A stretch of DNA of 64,000 nucleotides, taken from contig DASXZW010000113.1 of the NCBI GenBank assembly GCA_036501665.1, positions 5,861 to 69,860 of the forward strand, written 5' to 3'. This document shows positions 9,125 to 17,227 of the stretch, piece after piece (the stretch's first letter is position 1; the number at the start of each line of letters is the position of its first letter). This DNA comes from DATAUD01 sp036501665 (GTDB taxonomy: Bacteria > Verrucomicrobiota > Verrucomicrobiia > Limisphaerales > Palsa-1400). Made by a program: the position numbers and the translations under genes. The notes under the pieces are model-generated. The model saw only the letters and a program-made list of their open reading frames with translations. It was not told the origin of the DNA and searched no databases.

Positions 9125-9778
9125 TTACCAATTCAAATTGGTCGCAACGTTCGCCTTATAAAAACCAACGTGGCTGTCCGCAAAAAGAATATTTCCGGAG
9201 GGCGTTTTACGATGCCAGCCCTTTGCGTCCGTCGGATAAACCATGATGCCATCGGCGAACACAACAGTTTGCGAGACATTGGTCAAATTGGCCGCTTTCA
9301 ATCCATCCAGCCCTCGTCCTGGTTGAAACGGCGGCAACCCCAGGCAATTGAACAAATAGGAATTGCCAACCCATTCAAAAAGGTTGTAGGTCGTCATGTC
9401 CGACGCGCGGCCCTGGTCCATCGGGCAAGTCACCGTGGCTTGCGTCAGGCCGTAGTGATTCAGCGGCCGGTCGGTCGAATTAAAAATATTGCCCTGTGCC
9501 GAGCCTATGTGATTGCCGTTCGTCCGCCCCGCCCAGACAAACCATTCCATGCCGTCATCCGAAACATCCTCAGCCAGCCAAAACAGCCGGTCGTTGTAAT
9601 CTTGAAGGTACAAATTCAGCGCAACGGCGCATTGATGCAGATTCGATTGGCATTTCGCGTCGTTCGACCTGACCTTCGCCTGGCCCAGCGCGGGCAAAAG
9701 GAGCGACGCCAGAATCGCGATAATCGCGATGACCACCAACAGTTCAATCAAGGTAAACGCTTTTACATTCTTCTTCAT
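9125..9778 (-). CDS. Type II secretion/type IV pilin-like pseudopilin
   Basis: 217 residues from ATG 9778 (MKKNVKAFTLIELLVV); the longer ORF to 9829 adds an unlikely leader. A short basic leader is followed by the class III cleavage site (A/FTLIELL) with Phe at +1 and Glu at +5, then a hydrophobic helix. The prepilin peptidase would process it. The C-terminus has KTPSGNILFADSHVGFY, the H-x-D/G-type block typical of the large pseudopilin family in Verrucomicrobia and Planctomycetes. No secretion operon surrounds it, which is usual for these scattered genes. Confidence 0.85.
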   Translation of the reverse strand: MKKNVKAFTLIELLVVIAIIAILASLLLPALGQAKVRSNDAKCQSNLHQCAVALNLYLQDYNDRLFWLAEDVSDDGMEWFVWAGRTNGNHIGSAQGNIFNSTDRPLNHYGLTQATVTCPMDQGRASDMTTYNLFEWVGNSYLFNCLGLPPFQPGRGLDGLKAANLTNVSQTVVFADGIMVYPTDAKGWHRKTPSGNILFADSHVGFYKANVATNLNW

Positions 9779-9870
9779 GATCACACCGCGCCCTGTAAAC
9801 CAAAGCGCAATTTGTCTTGGACGAAGCAACCAATTAAATCATTCACTCGCGCTTGAAATGAATTTGACCA

Positions 9871-9940
9871 CGGATCGCACGGAATTCACGGATTTAAAAT
9901 TTGGTCGTGGCTTTTTTATCAGTGAAGTTCGTGTTATCCG
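9871..9940. repeat. Imperfect inverted repeat (CGGAT...TTCAC type)
   Basis: Left arm 9871-9890 (CGGATCGCACGGAATTCACG) and right arm 9921-9940 pair at about 15 of 20 positions around a 30-nt loop. Words of the form CGGAT-CACGGA-TTCACGGAT are common dispersed intergenic elements in this kind of genome. It lies between the pseudopilin (- strand) and the following + strand gene, so it may also shape their divergent leaders. Confidence 0.5.
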
Positions 9941-10048
9941 AGGTGCAAAGCTTTGAATAAAAGCAATTTCCATCCAAAGGATTTGTTGAGATGTTCACTG
10001 CGGGCGTTCTCGCTTTTCAACGAATCAATTTCTGTTACCCTGTCCGCA

Positions 10049-11140
10049 ATGCTGAAGTTCTGCCTCCTGATGCTCTTCACCCTGGTCGCGGCCCGCGTCT
10101 CCGGGGAAGAAATCACCTTTGACCTGAACGACGTCACCCCCGGCAAAACGCCCGCCGGGTTGCGAAGCCTCGTGACAGGGCAGGGTAGCGCTGCTGACTG
10201 GAAAGTCGCGAACGAACAAGTCCCGCCGACGCTTGCGCCGCTGTCGCCCGAAGCCAATGCCAATGTCGCTCTTCGTCCCGTTCTGCGGGTTCAATCGCTG
10301 AATCTTGCACCCAACCATTTTCCGATTCTTCTCTACACCAACGAACTTTTTACTGATTTCACCTTCACCACGCGTTTCAAAATCATGGGCGGCATCGTCG
10401 CGCCCGAGGCCGGAGTGGTTTTCCGCGCCCAGGACCAGAGCAATTACTACGTCCTCCGCGCAAGCCTCGATGGCAACCTTCTCTGGTATCGCGTCGTTAA
10501 TGGCATTCCGTATGAGTCGCTGGGCATCGGCGTGAAAATTCCGATTCCCAGGGAAACATGGGAGGAGTTGCGCGTCGAATGTTCCGGCAGCGCGACTCGG
10601 TGTTTCCTGAACGGAAATCTCGTCATCCCTCCCTACAAACCCGGCACGCTGACCAACGGGTTGGCCATTAACGACACAACATTTGCCAATGGCAACGTCG
10701 GCCTTTGGACGCGCTCGGACACCCTTTGCTATTTTGTTGACACGCGCATTCAATACACGCCCAAAGTCCCGTTCGTGCAAGTGATCGTGGAGGAAATGAT
10801 GCGCCGATTCCCGTCGCTCCAACTCTTGCAAATTTATGCCAACAAAGATGCCGCCTTGCCTGTTGTCGTTGGCGATCCCGATCATAAGCAATTGGGCATT
10901 GCCGGCACAAAAGTCGAGGCCGACGTCATCGAAAAGGGCGCCATTTATTACCTCAAGACTCGGAAATACGTCGAAGTGACTTTGCCGTTGCGCGACCGAA
11001 ACGGCGATGTCGCCGCCGCCCTCAAAGTTCGGATGAAAGCCTTTCCGGGCGAAACTGAAGCGACTGCCGTCGGCAAGGCGACCGTTGTCAAACAGGTGAT
11101 CGAGAAGCGGATTGGGACAATGCAGGGGTTGCAGGAGTAA
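10049..11140 (+). CDS. Secreted protein with a laminin-G/DUF1080-like jelly-roll domain
   Basis: 363 residues. The ATG at 10049 gives a good signal peptide (MLKFCLLMLFTLVAARVSGEE); the ORF extends to 9953 but that part lacks signal character. Residues ~85-250 look like a concanavalin-type beta-sandwich of the DUF1080/LamG sort: FTFTTRFKIMGG, AGVVFRAQDQSNYYVLRASLDGN, WEELRVECSGSATRCFLNG and GNVGLWTRSDTLCYF. The C-terminal ~110 residues contain a helix-strand unit (KLGIAG-type, VEVTLPLRDRNGDV). Role probably carbohydrate or surface binding. Its 3' end overlaps the convergent queG by 53 bp. Confidence 0.65.
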   Translation: MLKFCLLMLFTLVAARVSGEEITFDLNDVTPGKTPAGLRSLVTGQGSAADWKVANEQVPPTLAPLSPEANANVALRPVLRVQSLNLAPNHFPILLYTNELFTDFTFTTRFKIMGGIVAPEAGVVFRAQDQSNYYVLRASLDGNLLWYRVVNGIPYESLGIGVKIPIPRETWEELRVECSGSATRCFLNGNLVIPPYKPGTLTNGLAINDTTFANGNVGLWTRSDTLCYFVDTRIQYTPKVPFVQVIVEEMMRRFPSLQLLQIYANKDAALPVVVGDPDHKQLGIAGTKVEADVIEKGAIYYLKTRKYVEVTLPLRDRNGDVAAALKVRMKAFPGETEATAVGKATVVKQVIEKRIGTMQGLQE

Positions 11141-12152
11141 TTTGCGCAATCGCCCATCGGGCATGTTCGGCGATCAACGGTTCGGGGTCCATCGCCGCTT
11201 TTTCCAATGCGGGCAACGCTCGTGAATCGCGCGAATTTCCAAGCGCGACGCAGACATTCCGCAGCAGACCGCGCCGTTTGGTTCGCAGCATCGGCGTTCC
11301 GGCGAAGCGCTTCTTGAACCCAGCCTCGTCCAACGCCAGCAACTCGATTAAATCCGGCGATTCCACGTCTTCGCGAAAATACGGTCGCATCATAGCCCCT
11401 TCGCGCGCGAACCGATTCCACGGGCACGCGGCGAGACAATCATCGCACCCGTAAATCCGGTTGCCAATCGCCGGGCGCAACTCTTCGGGGATCGACCCTT
11501 TCAATTCAATTGTCAGATAGGAAATGCACCGCCGCGCATCGAGCTGAAACGGCGCGGTGATCGCCAAAGTAGGGCAGGCGTCGATGCATCGCCGGCACGA
11601 ACCGCAGCGGTTCTTCTCCGGCGCATCCGGCGCCAACTCGACTGTCGTAATAATTTCCGAAAGGAAAACCCAGTTGCCAAACTTGCGGCTGATCAAGTTG
11701 GTGTGCTTTCCAACAAAGCCGAGTCCAGCGCGTTCCGCCAGGTCGCGTTCCAGAATTGGACCTGTATCCACGTACCACAAAGACCGCGCGTCAGCGCCGC
11801 CGAGGGAATTGACAAATTCAGCGAGCGCCTTGAGCTGGAGTCCCATGATTTCGTGGTAATCTTGAAATCGCGCGTAACGCGCAACCTGGCCTGTATTCAA
11901 TAAAGGCTGAGAATCCGCTGCTCCATTTCGCGCGTAACTGACAAGTAAAGTAATGATTGACTTTGCGCCGTTGAGGATTTGCAGGGGATCGACCCGTTTG
12001 AAGGCGTTGCGCTCAAGGTATCCCATTTGGCCGTGCGCGCCGGAAGCCAGCCAGTTTTGAAATTGGGCCGCGTGATCGGGCGGGCGCGCCGTGGTGAACC
12101 GGCAATCGTCAAAACCGAGATCCGCCGCGCGCTGCTTGATCAATGCGTTCAC
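11088..12152 (-). CDS. queG: Epoxyqueuosine reductase
   Basis: Cobalamin- and iron-sulfur-dependent enzyme that reduces epoxyqueuosine to queuosine in tRNA. 354 residues, the usual length. It shows the N-terminal ALIKQRAADLGFDDCRFT, the DTGPILERDLAERAGLGFVGKH block, two ferredoxin motifs (CGSCRRCIDACPT and CDDCLAACPWN) and a C-terminal HEAT-like repeat (LRNVCVALGNSRDSRALPAL). Start is GTG at 12152, in a 4-bp GTGA overlap with the stop of aroK, so the pair is translationally coupled. The 3' end overlaps the convergent secreted-protein gene by 53 bp. Confidence 0.93.
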   Translation of the reverse strand: MNALIKQRAADLGFDDCRFTTARPPDHAAQFQNWLASGAHGQMGYLERNAFKRVDPLQILNGAKSIITLLVSYARNGAADSQPLLNTGQVARYARFQDYHEIMGLQLKALAEFVNSLGGADARSLWYVDTGPILERDLAERAGLGFVGKHTNLISRKFGNWVFLSEIITTVELAPDAPEKNRCGSCRRCIDACPTLAITAPFQLDARRCISYLTIELKGSIPEELRPAIGNRIYGCDDCLAACPWNRFAREGAMMRPYFREDVESPDLIELLALDEAGFKKRFAGTPMLRTKRRGLLRNVCVALGNSRDSRALPALEKAAMDPEPLIAEHARWAIAQITPATPALSQSASRSPV

Positions 12153-12727
12153 CGCGCCTTCAACTTTTTTGCGGAATGGAACTGGTGGAGCACCTGCTGC
12201 GCCACTTCGCGAGGCGAGCGAAACCCAGTGTGAATCATCGCGTCAGCCTGGTGATATGCGGCGGAACGGTCGTTGAGCAATTGGCGGATTTTTTCCAGGG
12301 GATCAGCGGTTTGGAGCAAAGGCCGGTGCGATTGGGTTCGCAGGCGATCCCAAATGATTTCCGGCGAGGCCCACAAACAGACCACGAACGCGTGCGTTTT
12401 CAAGCTCTCCAGATTATTCGGATTGACAACAAATCCCCCGCCTGCCGAAATAACAATCTGGCGTCGCGATGAGAGCGAACGGGCGGCGTCCTCTTCAAGT
12501 TGGCGGAAGGTCGCTTCGCCATTTTGCGCAAAAATTTCCGCGATGGTCCTGCCGGTCTGCGACTCGATCCAATCGTCTGTGTCGAGGAATTCAAATCCCA
12601 TCAGGTCCGCCGTAATGCGGCCCACCGAGGATTTTCCAGTCCCCATCAGGCCGACGAGGGCAATGTTATGAATGTCGCGCAAACTCTGCACGGTGACATT
12701 TAACCGCACAGTGCTCGCTGAACGCAA
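12149..12727 (-). CDS. aroK: Shikimate kinase
   Basis: Phosphorylates shikimate at the 3-hydroxyl with ATP in the chorismate pathway. 192 residues from TTG 12727; a GTG at 12709 is a possible alternative start. The P-loop GLMGTGKSS, the shikimate-binding FLDTDDWIE, the GGGFVV loop of the substrate site and the RPLL lid arginine region are visible. Overlaps queG by 4 bp. The start is uncertain because no clear Shine-Dalgarno is present. Confidence 0.9.
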   Translation of the reverse strand: MRSASTVRLNVTVQSLRDIHNIALVGLMGTGKSSVGRITADLMGFEFLDTDDWIESQTGRTIAEIFAQNGEATFRQLEEDAARSLSSRRQIVISAGGGFVVNPNNLESLKTHAFVVCLWASPEIIWDRLRTQSHRPLLQTADPLEKIRQLLNDRSAAYHQADAMIHTGFRSPREVAQQVLHQFHSAKKLKAR

Positions 12728-12780
12728 AGTGATTCTACCATTCCGGCGCAGGGCCGGGCGAAATCAACCGAGAGCCAGCA

Positions 12781-14619
12781 TCACTGATGATGAATTCGAT
12801 AGAATTCTGTACCCGTGGCCGGGGCAGTGGCCGAGACACTGTAAGTGCCCGCGCTTCCGGTTACAGTTGCACCCGCAGCCGCTCCGTAAGTTCCCTTGAG
12901 GGTCGTAGCGGATTGCAGTGTATAGGTCGAAGCAGCGTCGTTTTCTGAATCAGTAAATGCAATGGTCAAAGTCTGGCCGGAACGAGTGACGCCTGTGATT
13001 TTGATGCTCGAACTGCCGGTGTTTGTGCCACCGCCGCCGGAACTGGTGTTTGTGCTCAATGTCAGAGGCGACGAGAAAGTGGTGTTCGTGCTGCCGCCGG
13101 GAGGAGTCCAGACACGCCACAGATGGCGGCTTGTTGAGGCAGCGTATAGATTCCCGACATTGTCCCATGCCGCGCAGGTGTAAGCCTGACCCCAGTCAAG
13201 ATTTGTCAGCACTTGCACTGTTGCGCCGTTGGTGACTGAGATTACCGAACCGTTCGTCGCATTGAGAACACGAATGCCTCCGCCAACGCCGTTATCATTT
13301 CCTGCGGACATCGGGAAGGCGACCATTGTGGGATGCTTGCGAGAATTGATGACCGTGTCCTCGATCGCTTCAAATGTCGGATCAGTCGAGCCGAGGGTGT
13401 TGACCGCAGTGCCAAATCCCCATTTGACCTGTCCGGGAGTTGTGCCCAAAGCGTAGTTGAATGCGGTCAAACCGTTTGTGTCGAGGGGGGGCAGATCGCC
13501 GCCGTTCCAATTCGTAAATACCATCGCGCGCAATGCAGCGTCTTCTCCGGGCAATCCTTGGGCGCAAAAGATATCGAGGTTTGTATCCACCATGCAACCT
13601 CCCGTTGAACCAAAACTCATATCATTCCCAGGTTGCACAACCTGAACCCCGTAAGGATCTGTAATATCAGAAGCTCCGTTTGTGAGGTGAAACATCCATA
13701 TTCCCCAATTATTGGCAGCCGCAGGGCCATCAACATCGCATAAGTAAATTGATGCATTCGTGGTAGTCGTTTCAAGAACGTCAAACATTTGAATGCCAAT
13801 CTGGAGAATGCTCATGCCGAAGTCTGGGTTTTGGGTGTAAGTATGATTGCTATTGTCGCTGATCACTATGCCGTTTGTAGTGGCTTGCATGTCAGTTGCA
13901 ATGATTGCGCCATACTCGCTGTTATCCACCCAGTAAATTCTGTCGTCCTCGCCGATTCGTACCTTCATCGGATCGACGTTTAACGGCGAGGTTCCCGGCA
14001 TTTGGCCCGGAGTCTCGAGGTCTCCGCCGTCGTCATCCAGATAGCCTGCGTTGCCGTACCAGCCTTCTTCAGCCTGCGAGCCATCAGCGTTCATCTTGTA
14101 AAGGCCTACCATTTGGGCTGCTGCCGGAACACTGGGAGCCGAAATATTTCCCCCTGCCGCTGCGGCGCTGCTCATCACGACACGTCCGTAGTAAGGACTG
14201 TTGCTGTTGTTGTTTACAGCGATTCCCAGAGGATAAAACGCAGGCATGCCGGGATTGGAATCGACGCTGATTTGCTGCCATGTTGTGAAACCGGCGGTAG
14301 CCGCCGTAATTGCAACCGAAAATACCCCGTTCGTGAGATGTTGCCCCAAACTATTCGTGCCCGGCCAATTGACACTGTTTGAGCCCATTGCCGTCCCGCC
14401 TGTCAACGTGACGATGTTGGTGGTTCCTTCCATGATCACGATTTTGACACTCGTGGCGGCCTGGTTGAGGCGGTAACTAATGTTCACGTTTGTCCCGCTG
14501 TTGGTCGGAGCCAGGACTCCATTGAATCGGATATCCGTGGCGTAAATATTGGCGCGAGCGCTAAAAGTTGACAAAAGCAATCCGGCGAAGAGACACAGAA
14601 CGACACGACAGGTTTTCAT
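12781..14619 (-). CDS. Secreted propeller-like protein with FlgD-type Ig domain
   Basis: 612 residues with a clear signal peptide (MKTCRVVLCLFAGLLLSTFSARA). Residues ~25-120 look like a FlgD/Vpr-type Ig fold (VNISYRLNQAATSVKIVIMEG, NSVNWPGTNSLGQHLTNGVFSV). The middle has spaced blocks such as MKVRIGEDDRIYWVDNSEYGAII and GGCMVDTNLDIFCAQG resembling a beta-propeller. A Ser/Thr/Gly-rich linker (SSGGGGTNTGSSS) leads to a C-terminal ~75-residue beta domain ending FYRIHHQ, probably a sorting or adhesion module. Substrate unknown. Confidence 0.6.
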   Translation of the reverse strand: MKTCRVVLCLFAGLLLSTFSARANIYATDIRFNGVLAPTNSGTNVNISYRLNQAATSVKIVIMEGTTNIVTLTGGTAMGSNSVNWPGTNSLGQHLTNGVFSVAITAATAGFTTWQQISVDSNPGMPAFYPLGIAVNNNSNSPYYGRVVMSSAAAAGGNISAPSVPAAAQMVGLYKMNADGSQAEEGWYGNAGYLDDDGGDLETPGQMPGTSPLNVDPMKVRIGEDDRIYWVDNSEYGAIIATDMQATTNGIVISDNSNHTYTQNPDFGMSILQIGIQMFDVLETTTTNASIYLCDVDGPAAANNWGIWMFHLTNGASDITDPYGVQVVQPGNDMSFGSTGGCMVDTNLDIFCAQGLPGEDAALRAMVFTNWNGGDLPPLDTNGLTAFNYALGTTPGQVKWGFGTAVNTLGSTDPTFEAIEDTVINSRKHPTMVAFPMSAGNDNGVGGGIRVLNATNGSVISVTNGATVQVLTNLDWGQAYTCAAWDNVGNLYAASTSRHLWRVWTPPGGSTNTTFSSPLTLSTNTSSGGGGTNTGSSSIKITGVTRSGQTLTIAFTDSENDAASTYTLQSATTLKGTYGAAAGATVTGSAGTYSVSATAPATGTEFYRIHHQ

Positions 14620-14751
14620 AGCTCAATTTTTTTCTTAAACAACACCGGCTTGCGCCGAAATTCCAGCTCCTAAGTAATTTATCGTAGCAGATCACAATCC
14701 GCCGTCAACTGTCAAAATATAAAGCGTTGAACCTTAATAAGTTGCAATCAC

Positions 14752-15177
14752 TCAACCTGGTTCATTTGATTGCAATCCGTTTCGCACTGTCTGAACCAGC
14801 TTTTGGGGAGGATAAGGTTTTTGCAAAAAATTCACCCCTTCCACGAGGACAAAATCGTTGCCAAGCAGGTCCGCGCTGTAACCAGTTGTGTAAACAACTT
14901 TGAGCTTGGGATTTTCCGCCTTGAGCTTCTCGGCCAGTTGCCGGCCTGAAATGCCGTCGGGCATAATCATGTCTGTCAACAGCAGATCGACGTGCGGCTG
15001 CTTTTCGTTCCAAAGTTCCAGCGCCGCCAAACCGGTGGGGGCTTCAATCACTTCAAAGCCGACCCGTTCCAGGACTTTGCGAACAAGCGCGCGAAGGGTC
15101 GGTTCATCTTCAACGACCAATATCGTTTGCTTTGACGCTGGTTGCTCTTCCACGGCGACTTTGTTGTCCTTTTCCAT
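14752..15177 (-). CDS. Single-domain response regulator (CheY-like)
   Basis: 141 residues from ATG 15177 (MEKDNKVAV); the ORF extends to TTG 15195. A full receiver domain: acidic pair in VVEDEPTL, phospho-acceptor Asp in LLLTDMIMPDG, conserved Thr in VVYTTGY and Lys in NFLQKPY. No output domain, so it must act through a partner protein. No histidine kinase is adjacent. Resembles the single-domain receivers often cut from hybrid kinases. Confidence 0.85.
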   Translation of the reverse strand: MEKDNKVAVEEQPASKQTILVVEDEPTLRALVRKVLERVGFEVIEAPTGLAALELWNEKQPHVDLLLTDMIMPDGISGRQLAEKLKAENPKLKVVYTTGYSADLLGNDFVLVEGVNFLQKPYPPQKLVQTVRNGLQSNEPG

Positions 15178-15209
15178 CGCGCAAAGCAAGTTCAAAGTGA
15201 CTCGCCAAA

Positions 15210-16208
15210 TCAGAATTGACGGAGAAATCGCACGTCATTTTCGTAAAAAAGCCGGATGTCCGTGACGTTATACCGGATCATGGCGATTCGTTCGATGCCA
15301 AAACCAAACGCCCAACCGCTCCAGACTTCAGGATCATATCCGACTTGCTCGAAAACCTGCGGATGCACCATGCCGCAACCGGCAATCTCCAGCCATTCCT
15401 TGCCCATCTTGCGGGTCATCGCGCTGGAAAAATCAATCTCGAAGCTCGGTTCGGTGTAGGAAAAATAGTGCGGGCGAAACCGTATTTTAATCTCGTTGCC
15501 GAGCAGTTCCTTAAAAACGAATTCGACCGTCCCTTTCAAATCGCCAACGGTCACGTTGCGATCTACGTATAAGCCTTCGATCTGTTGAAAAGTTGGATTG
15601 TGCGTCGCATCCGGATTGTCGCGGCGATAAACGCGTCCGGGAACGAGGATGCGGACGGGCGGTTGCTGCTTTTCCATGACGCGGATTTGCACAGAGGAAG
15701 TGTGCGTCCGCAAAAGCAGACGGTTCTCAGAACCCGTTTTCAAATAAAAGGTGTCCTGTAAATCGCGCGCGGGATGATCGGCAGGGGTATTGAGCGCGTC
15801 AAAGCAATGGTATTCATCCTCGATCTCAGGACCATCCGCCACCGCAAAGCCGATCTTGCGGAAGCTGCGAACAATGTCCTCGGTGACTTGCGTCAGCGGA
15901 TGAAGCTGACCGAGCGGACGGCGTCGACCGGGCAGGGAGAAATCTGTCGGCTCTTTTGGAAGCGCCGCTTTGAGTTGGAGAGCGGCACGGCGTTCGGCCA
16001 TCGCAGATTCCAGCGCGACTTTGGCTTCGTTGATGAGTTTTCCAGCGGCAGGGCGTTCCTCTTTGGGCAACGTCCCGAGTTGTTTCATCAACGCGGTAAA
16101 CTTCCCGTTTGGCCCAATCCAAGCCCCTTTGGCCTGGTCAAGCGCCGCGAGATCAGAAGCGCCTGTCAATTCGACCAGCGCCGCTTGCTTGAGCGGTTCA
16201 ATGTCCAT
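15210..16208 (-). CDS. pheS: Phenylalanine-tRNA ligase alpha subunit
   Basis: Catalytic subunit of the alpha2-beta2 enzyme that charges tRNA-Phe. 332 residues. An N-terminal helical (coiled-coil tRNA-binding) part is followed by the class II core: motif 2 region GRVYRRDNPDATHNPTFQQ, the phenylalanine pocket (EFVFKELLG, FSYTEPSFEID) and motif 3 GWAFGFGIERIAM. All look intact. The expected partner pheT is not downstream; a response regulator is. rplT and rpmI lie upstream, so the usual infC-rpmI-rplT-pheST cluster is partly dispersed. Confidence 0.95.
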   Translation of the reverse strand: MDIEPLKQAALVELTGASDLAALDQAKGAWIGPNGKFTALMKQLGTLPKEERPAAGKLINEAKVALESAMAERRAALQLKAALPKEPTDFSLPGRRRPLGQLHPLTQVTEDIVRSFRKIGFAVADGPEIEDEYHCFDALNTPADHPARDLQDTFYLKTGSENRLLLRTHTSSVQIRVMEKQQPPVRILVPGRVYRRDNPDATHNPTFQQIEGLYVDRNVTVGDLKGTVEFVFKELLGNEIKIRFRPHYFSYTEPSFEIDFSSAMTRKMGKEWLEIAGCGMVHPQVFEQVGYDPEVWSGWAFGFGIERIAMIRYNVTDIRLFYENDVRFLRQF

Positions 16209-16213
16209 ACATG

Positions 16214-16358
16214 GAGCGCGACCGTCCCGGTCGCATCCGTCGGCGGAATCTTTTCGAGGATCGCCTGGAAAGGGTCTTTGTCCATATCAACCTGACAGAG
16301 GGTTCCCACCCGATGTGTCTGGCGAGACGCCAAACACCGCGACCGGGACGGTCGCGCT
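16214..16358. repeat. Inverted repeat pair, REP-like (GCGACCG...CGGTCGC)
   Basis: Arm 1 at 16214-16234 (AGCGCGACCGTCCCGGTCGC core) and arm 2 at 16339-16358 are reverse complements over about 20 nt. Each arm is itself a hairpin (GCGACCG, TCC or equivalent loop, CGGTCGC). They bracket about 105 nt between rplT and pheS. The layout resembles a REP/bacterial interspersed mosaic unit. It may modulate expression between the two genes. Confidence 0.6.
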
Positions 16359-16372
16359 TCCAAGGCCCACTC

Positions 16373-16747
16373 CTACGCTTTTTTCCCGGCCTTGACTTTG
16401 AGCGCGTTGTTGGAAAGTTCAACGAGCGCGGCAAAAGCAGGGGCGTCCGTGGCTGCCAAATCGGCAATGATCTTGCGATCCAGGGCGCACTTGGCGGCCT
16501 TCAAACCTTCCATGAAACGGCTGTAAGTCGTCCCGGCGGCACGGGCGGAGGCGTTGATGCGTACCTGCCAAAGAGCGCGGAATGTGCGCTTTTTGGTCTT
16601 GCGATCACGATACGCGTATTGCATTCCGTGATCGAGCGCGTCGGACGCGTAACGATACAGCTTGGAGCGCTTGAGACGAAAACCCTTGGCGGCCTTGATT
16701 GTGCGAATCCGGCGCTTGCGGGAGGCGGGTGAGTTTGTTACTCGCAT
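16373..16747 (-). CDS. rplT: 50S ribosomal protein bL20
   Basis: 124 residues, standard length. The family start MRVTNSPASRKRRIRTIKAAKGF with the basic YRYASDALDHGMQYAYRDRK helix and the KRTFRALWQVRINASAR block identify it. It binds 23S rRNA early in 50S assembly and in some bacteria represses its own operon. It follows rpmI by 21 nt, so they are co-transcribed. The REP-like element lies just after its stop. Confidence 0.97.
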   Translation of the reverse strand: MRVTNSPASRKRRIRTIKAAKGFRLKRSKLYRYASDALDHGMQYAYRDRKTKKRTFRALWQVRINASARAAGTTYSRFMEGLKAAKCALDRKIIADLAATDAPAFAALVELSNNALKVKAGKKA

Positions 16748-16768
16748 AAAATTAGAAGTGAACCGGTG

Positions 16769-16978
16769 TTAATGGCTGAACGGCAAATTTTGCAGAATGC
16801 GATACGCGTCCGTCGGATCGACAATGGCACCGGTGCCCAAACGACGGCGGCGCTTGGGGTTCTTGGTCTGCAGCAAGTGGCGTTTGCCGGCATGGGAACG
16901 CTTAACTTTGCCAGTCCCGGTGATCTTAAAGCGTTTGGCCACCGCTTTCTTCGTTTTGATGCCTTTTGGACGTCGCAT
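16769..16978 (-). CDS. rpmI: 50S ribosomal protein bL35
   Basis: 69 residues from the ATG at 16978; the ORF extends upstream to 17032 but MRRPKGIKTKKAVAKRF is the usual N-terminus. KRSHAGKRHLLQTKNPKRRRRLG is the characteristic basic core. First gene of the rpmI-rplT(-pheS) operon. infC, which normally precedes it, is not present; a telomere-word hairpin and a divergent + strand cbiX-like gene lie upstream instead. Confidence 0.95.
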   Translation of the reverse strand: MRRPKGIKTKKAVAKRFKITGTGKVKRSHAGKRHLLQTKNPKRRRRLGTGAIVDPTDAYRILQNLPFSH

Positions 16979-17090
16979 ATATATTAATAATCCTTTTCTT
17001 TCAAAAGGACGCGAAATATAGAGTGTGAGCATGGGACAAGCAAGAGGTATTTTTGACGGAGTGGCTGAGAGGAATTCCCCCCCGTTTTTT

Positions 17091-17180
17091 CCTAATCGTA
17101 ATCCTAATCCTAATCTTAATCGAATTCCGCCTGAAACGGGAAGATTAGGATTACGATTAAGATTAAGATTAAGATTAGGA
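17091..17180. repeat. Inverted repeat of CCTAAT/GATTAG words
   Basis: Left arm 17091-17121 is made of CCTAAT, CGTAAT and CTTAAT words. Right arm 17143-17180 is made of GATTAGGATTACGATTAAG words, the reverse complement in kind though not in exact order. About 21 nt (including a GAATTCCGCC segment) separate them. The arms can form several alternative slipped hairpins. It sits between rpmI and the divergent chelatase gene. Function unknown. Confidence 0.6.
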
Positions 17181-17227
17181 ACAGAAACGCAAAATGCTCG
17201 TCTGCGCTCTTTGGACTTTAACCCCGC

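Noticed and set aside
10025..11164. A 379-codon - strand ORF over the secreted LamG-like gene
   Set aside because: The + strand frame has a signal peptide and domain-like pattern; the - strand frame has shadow composition and would run across the queG 3' end.
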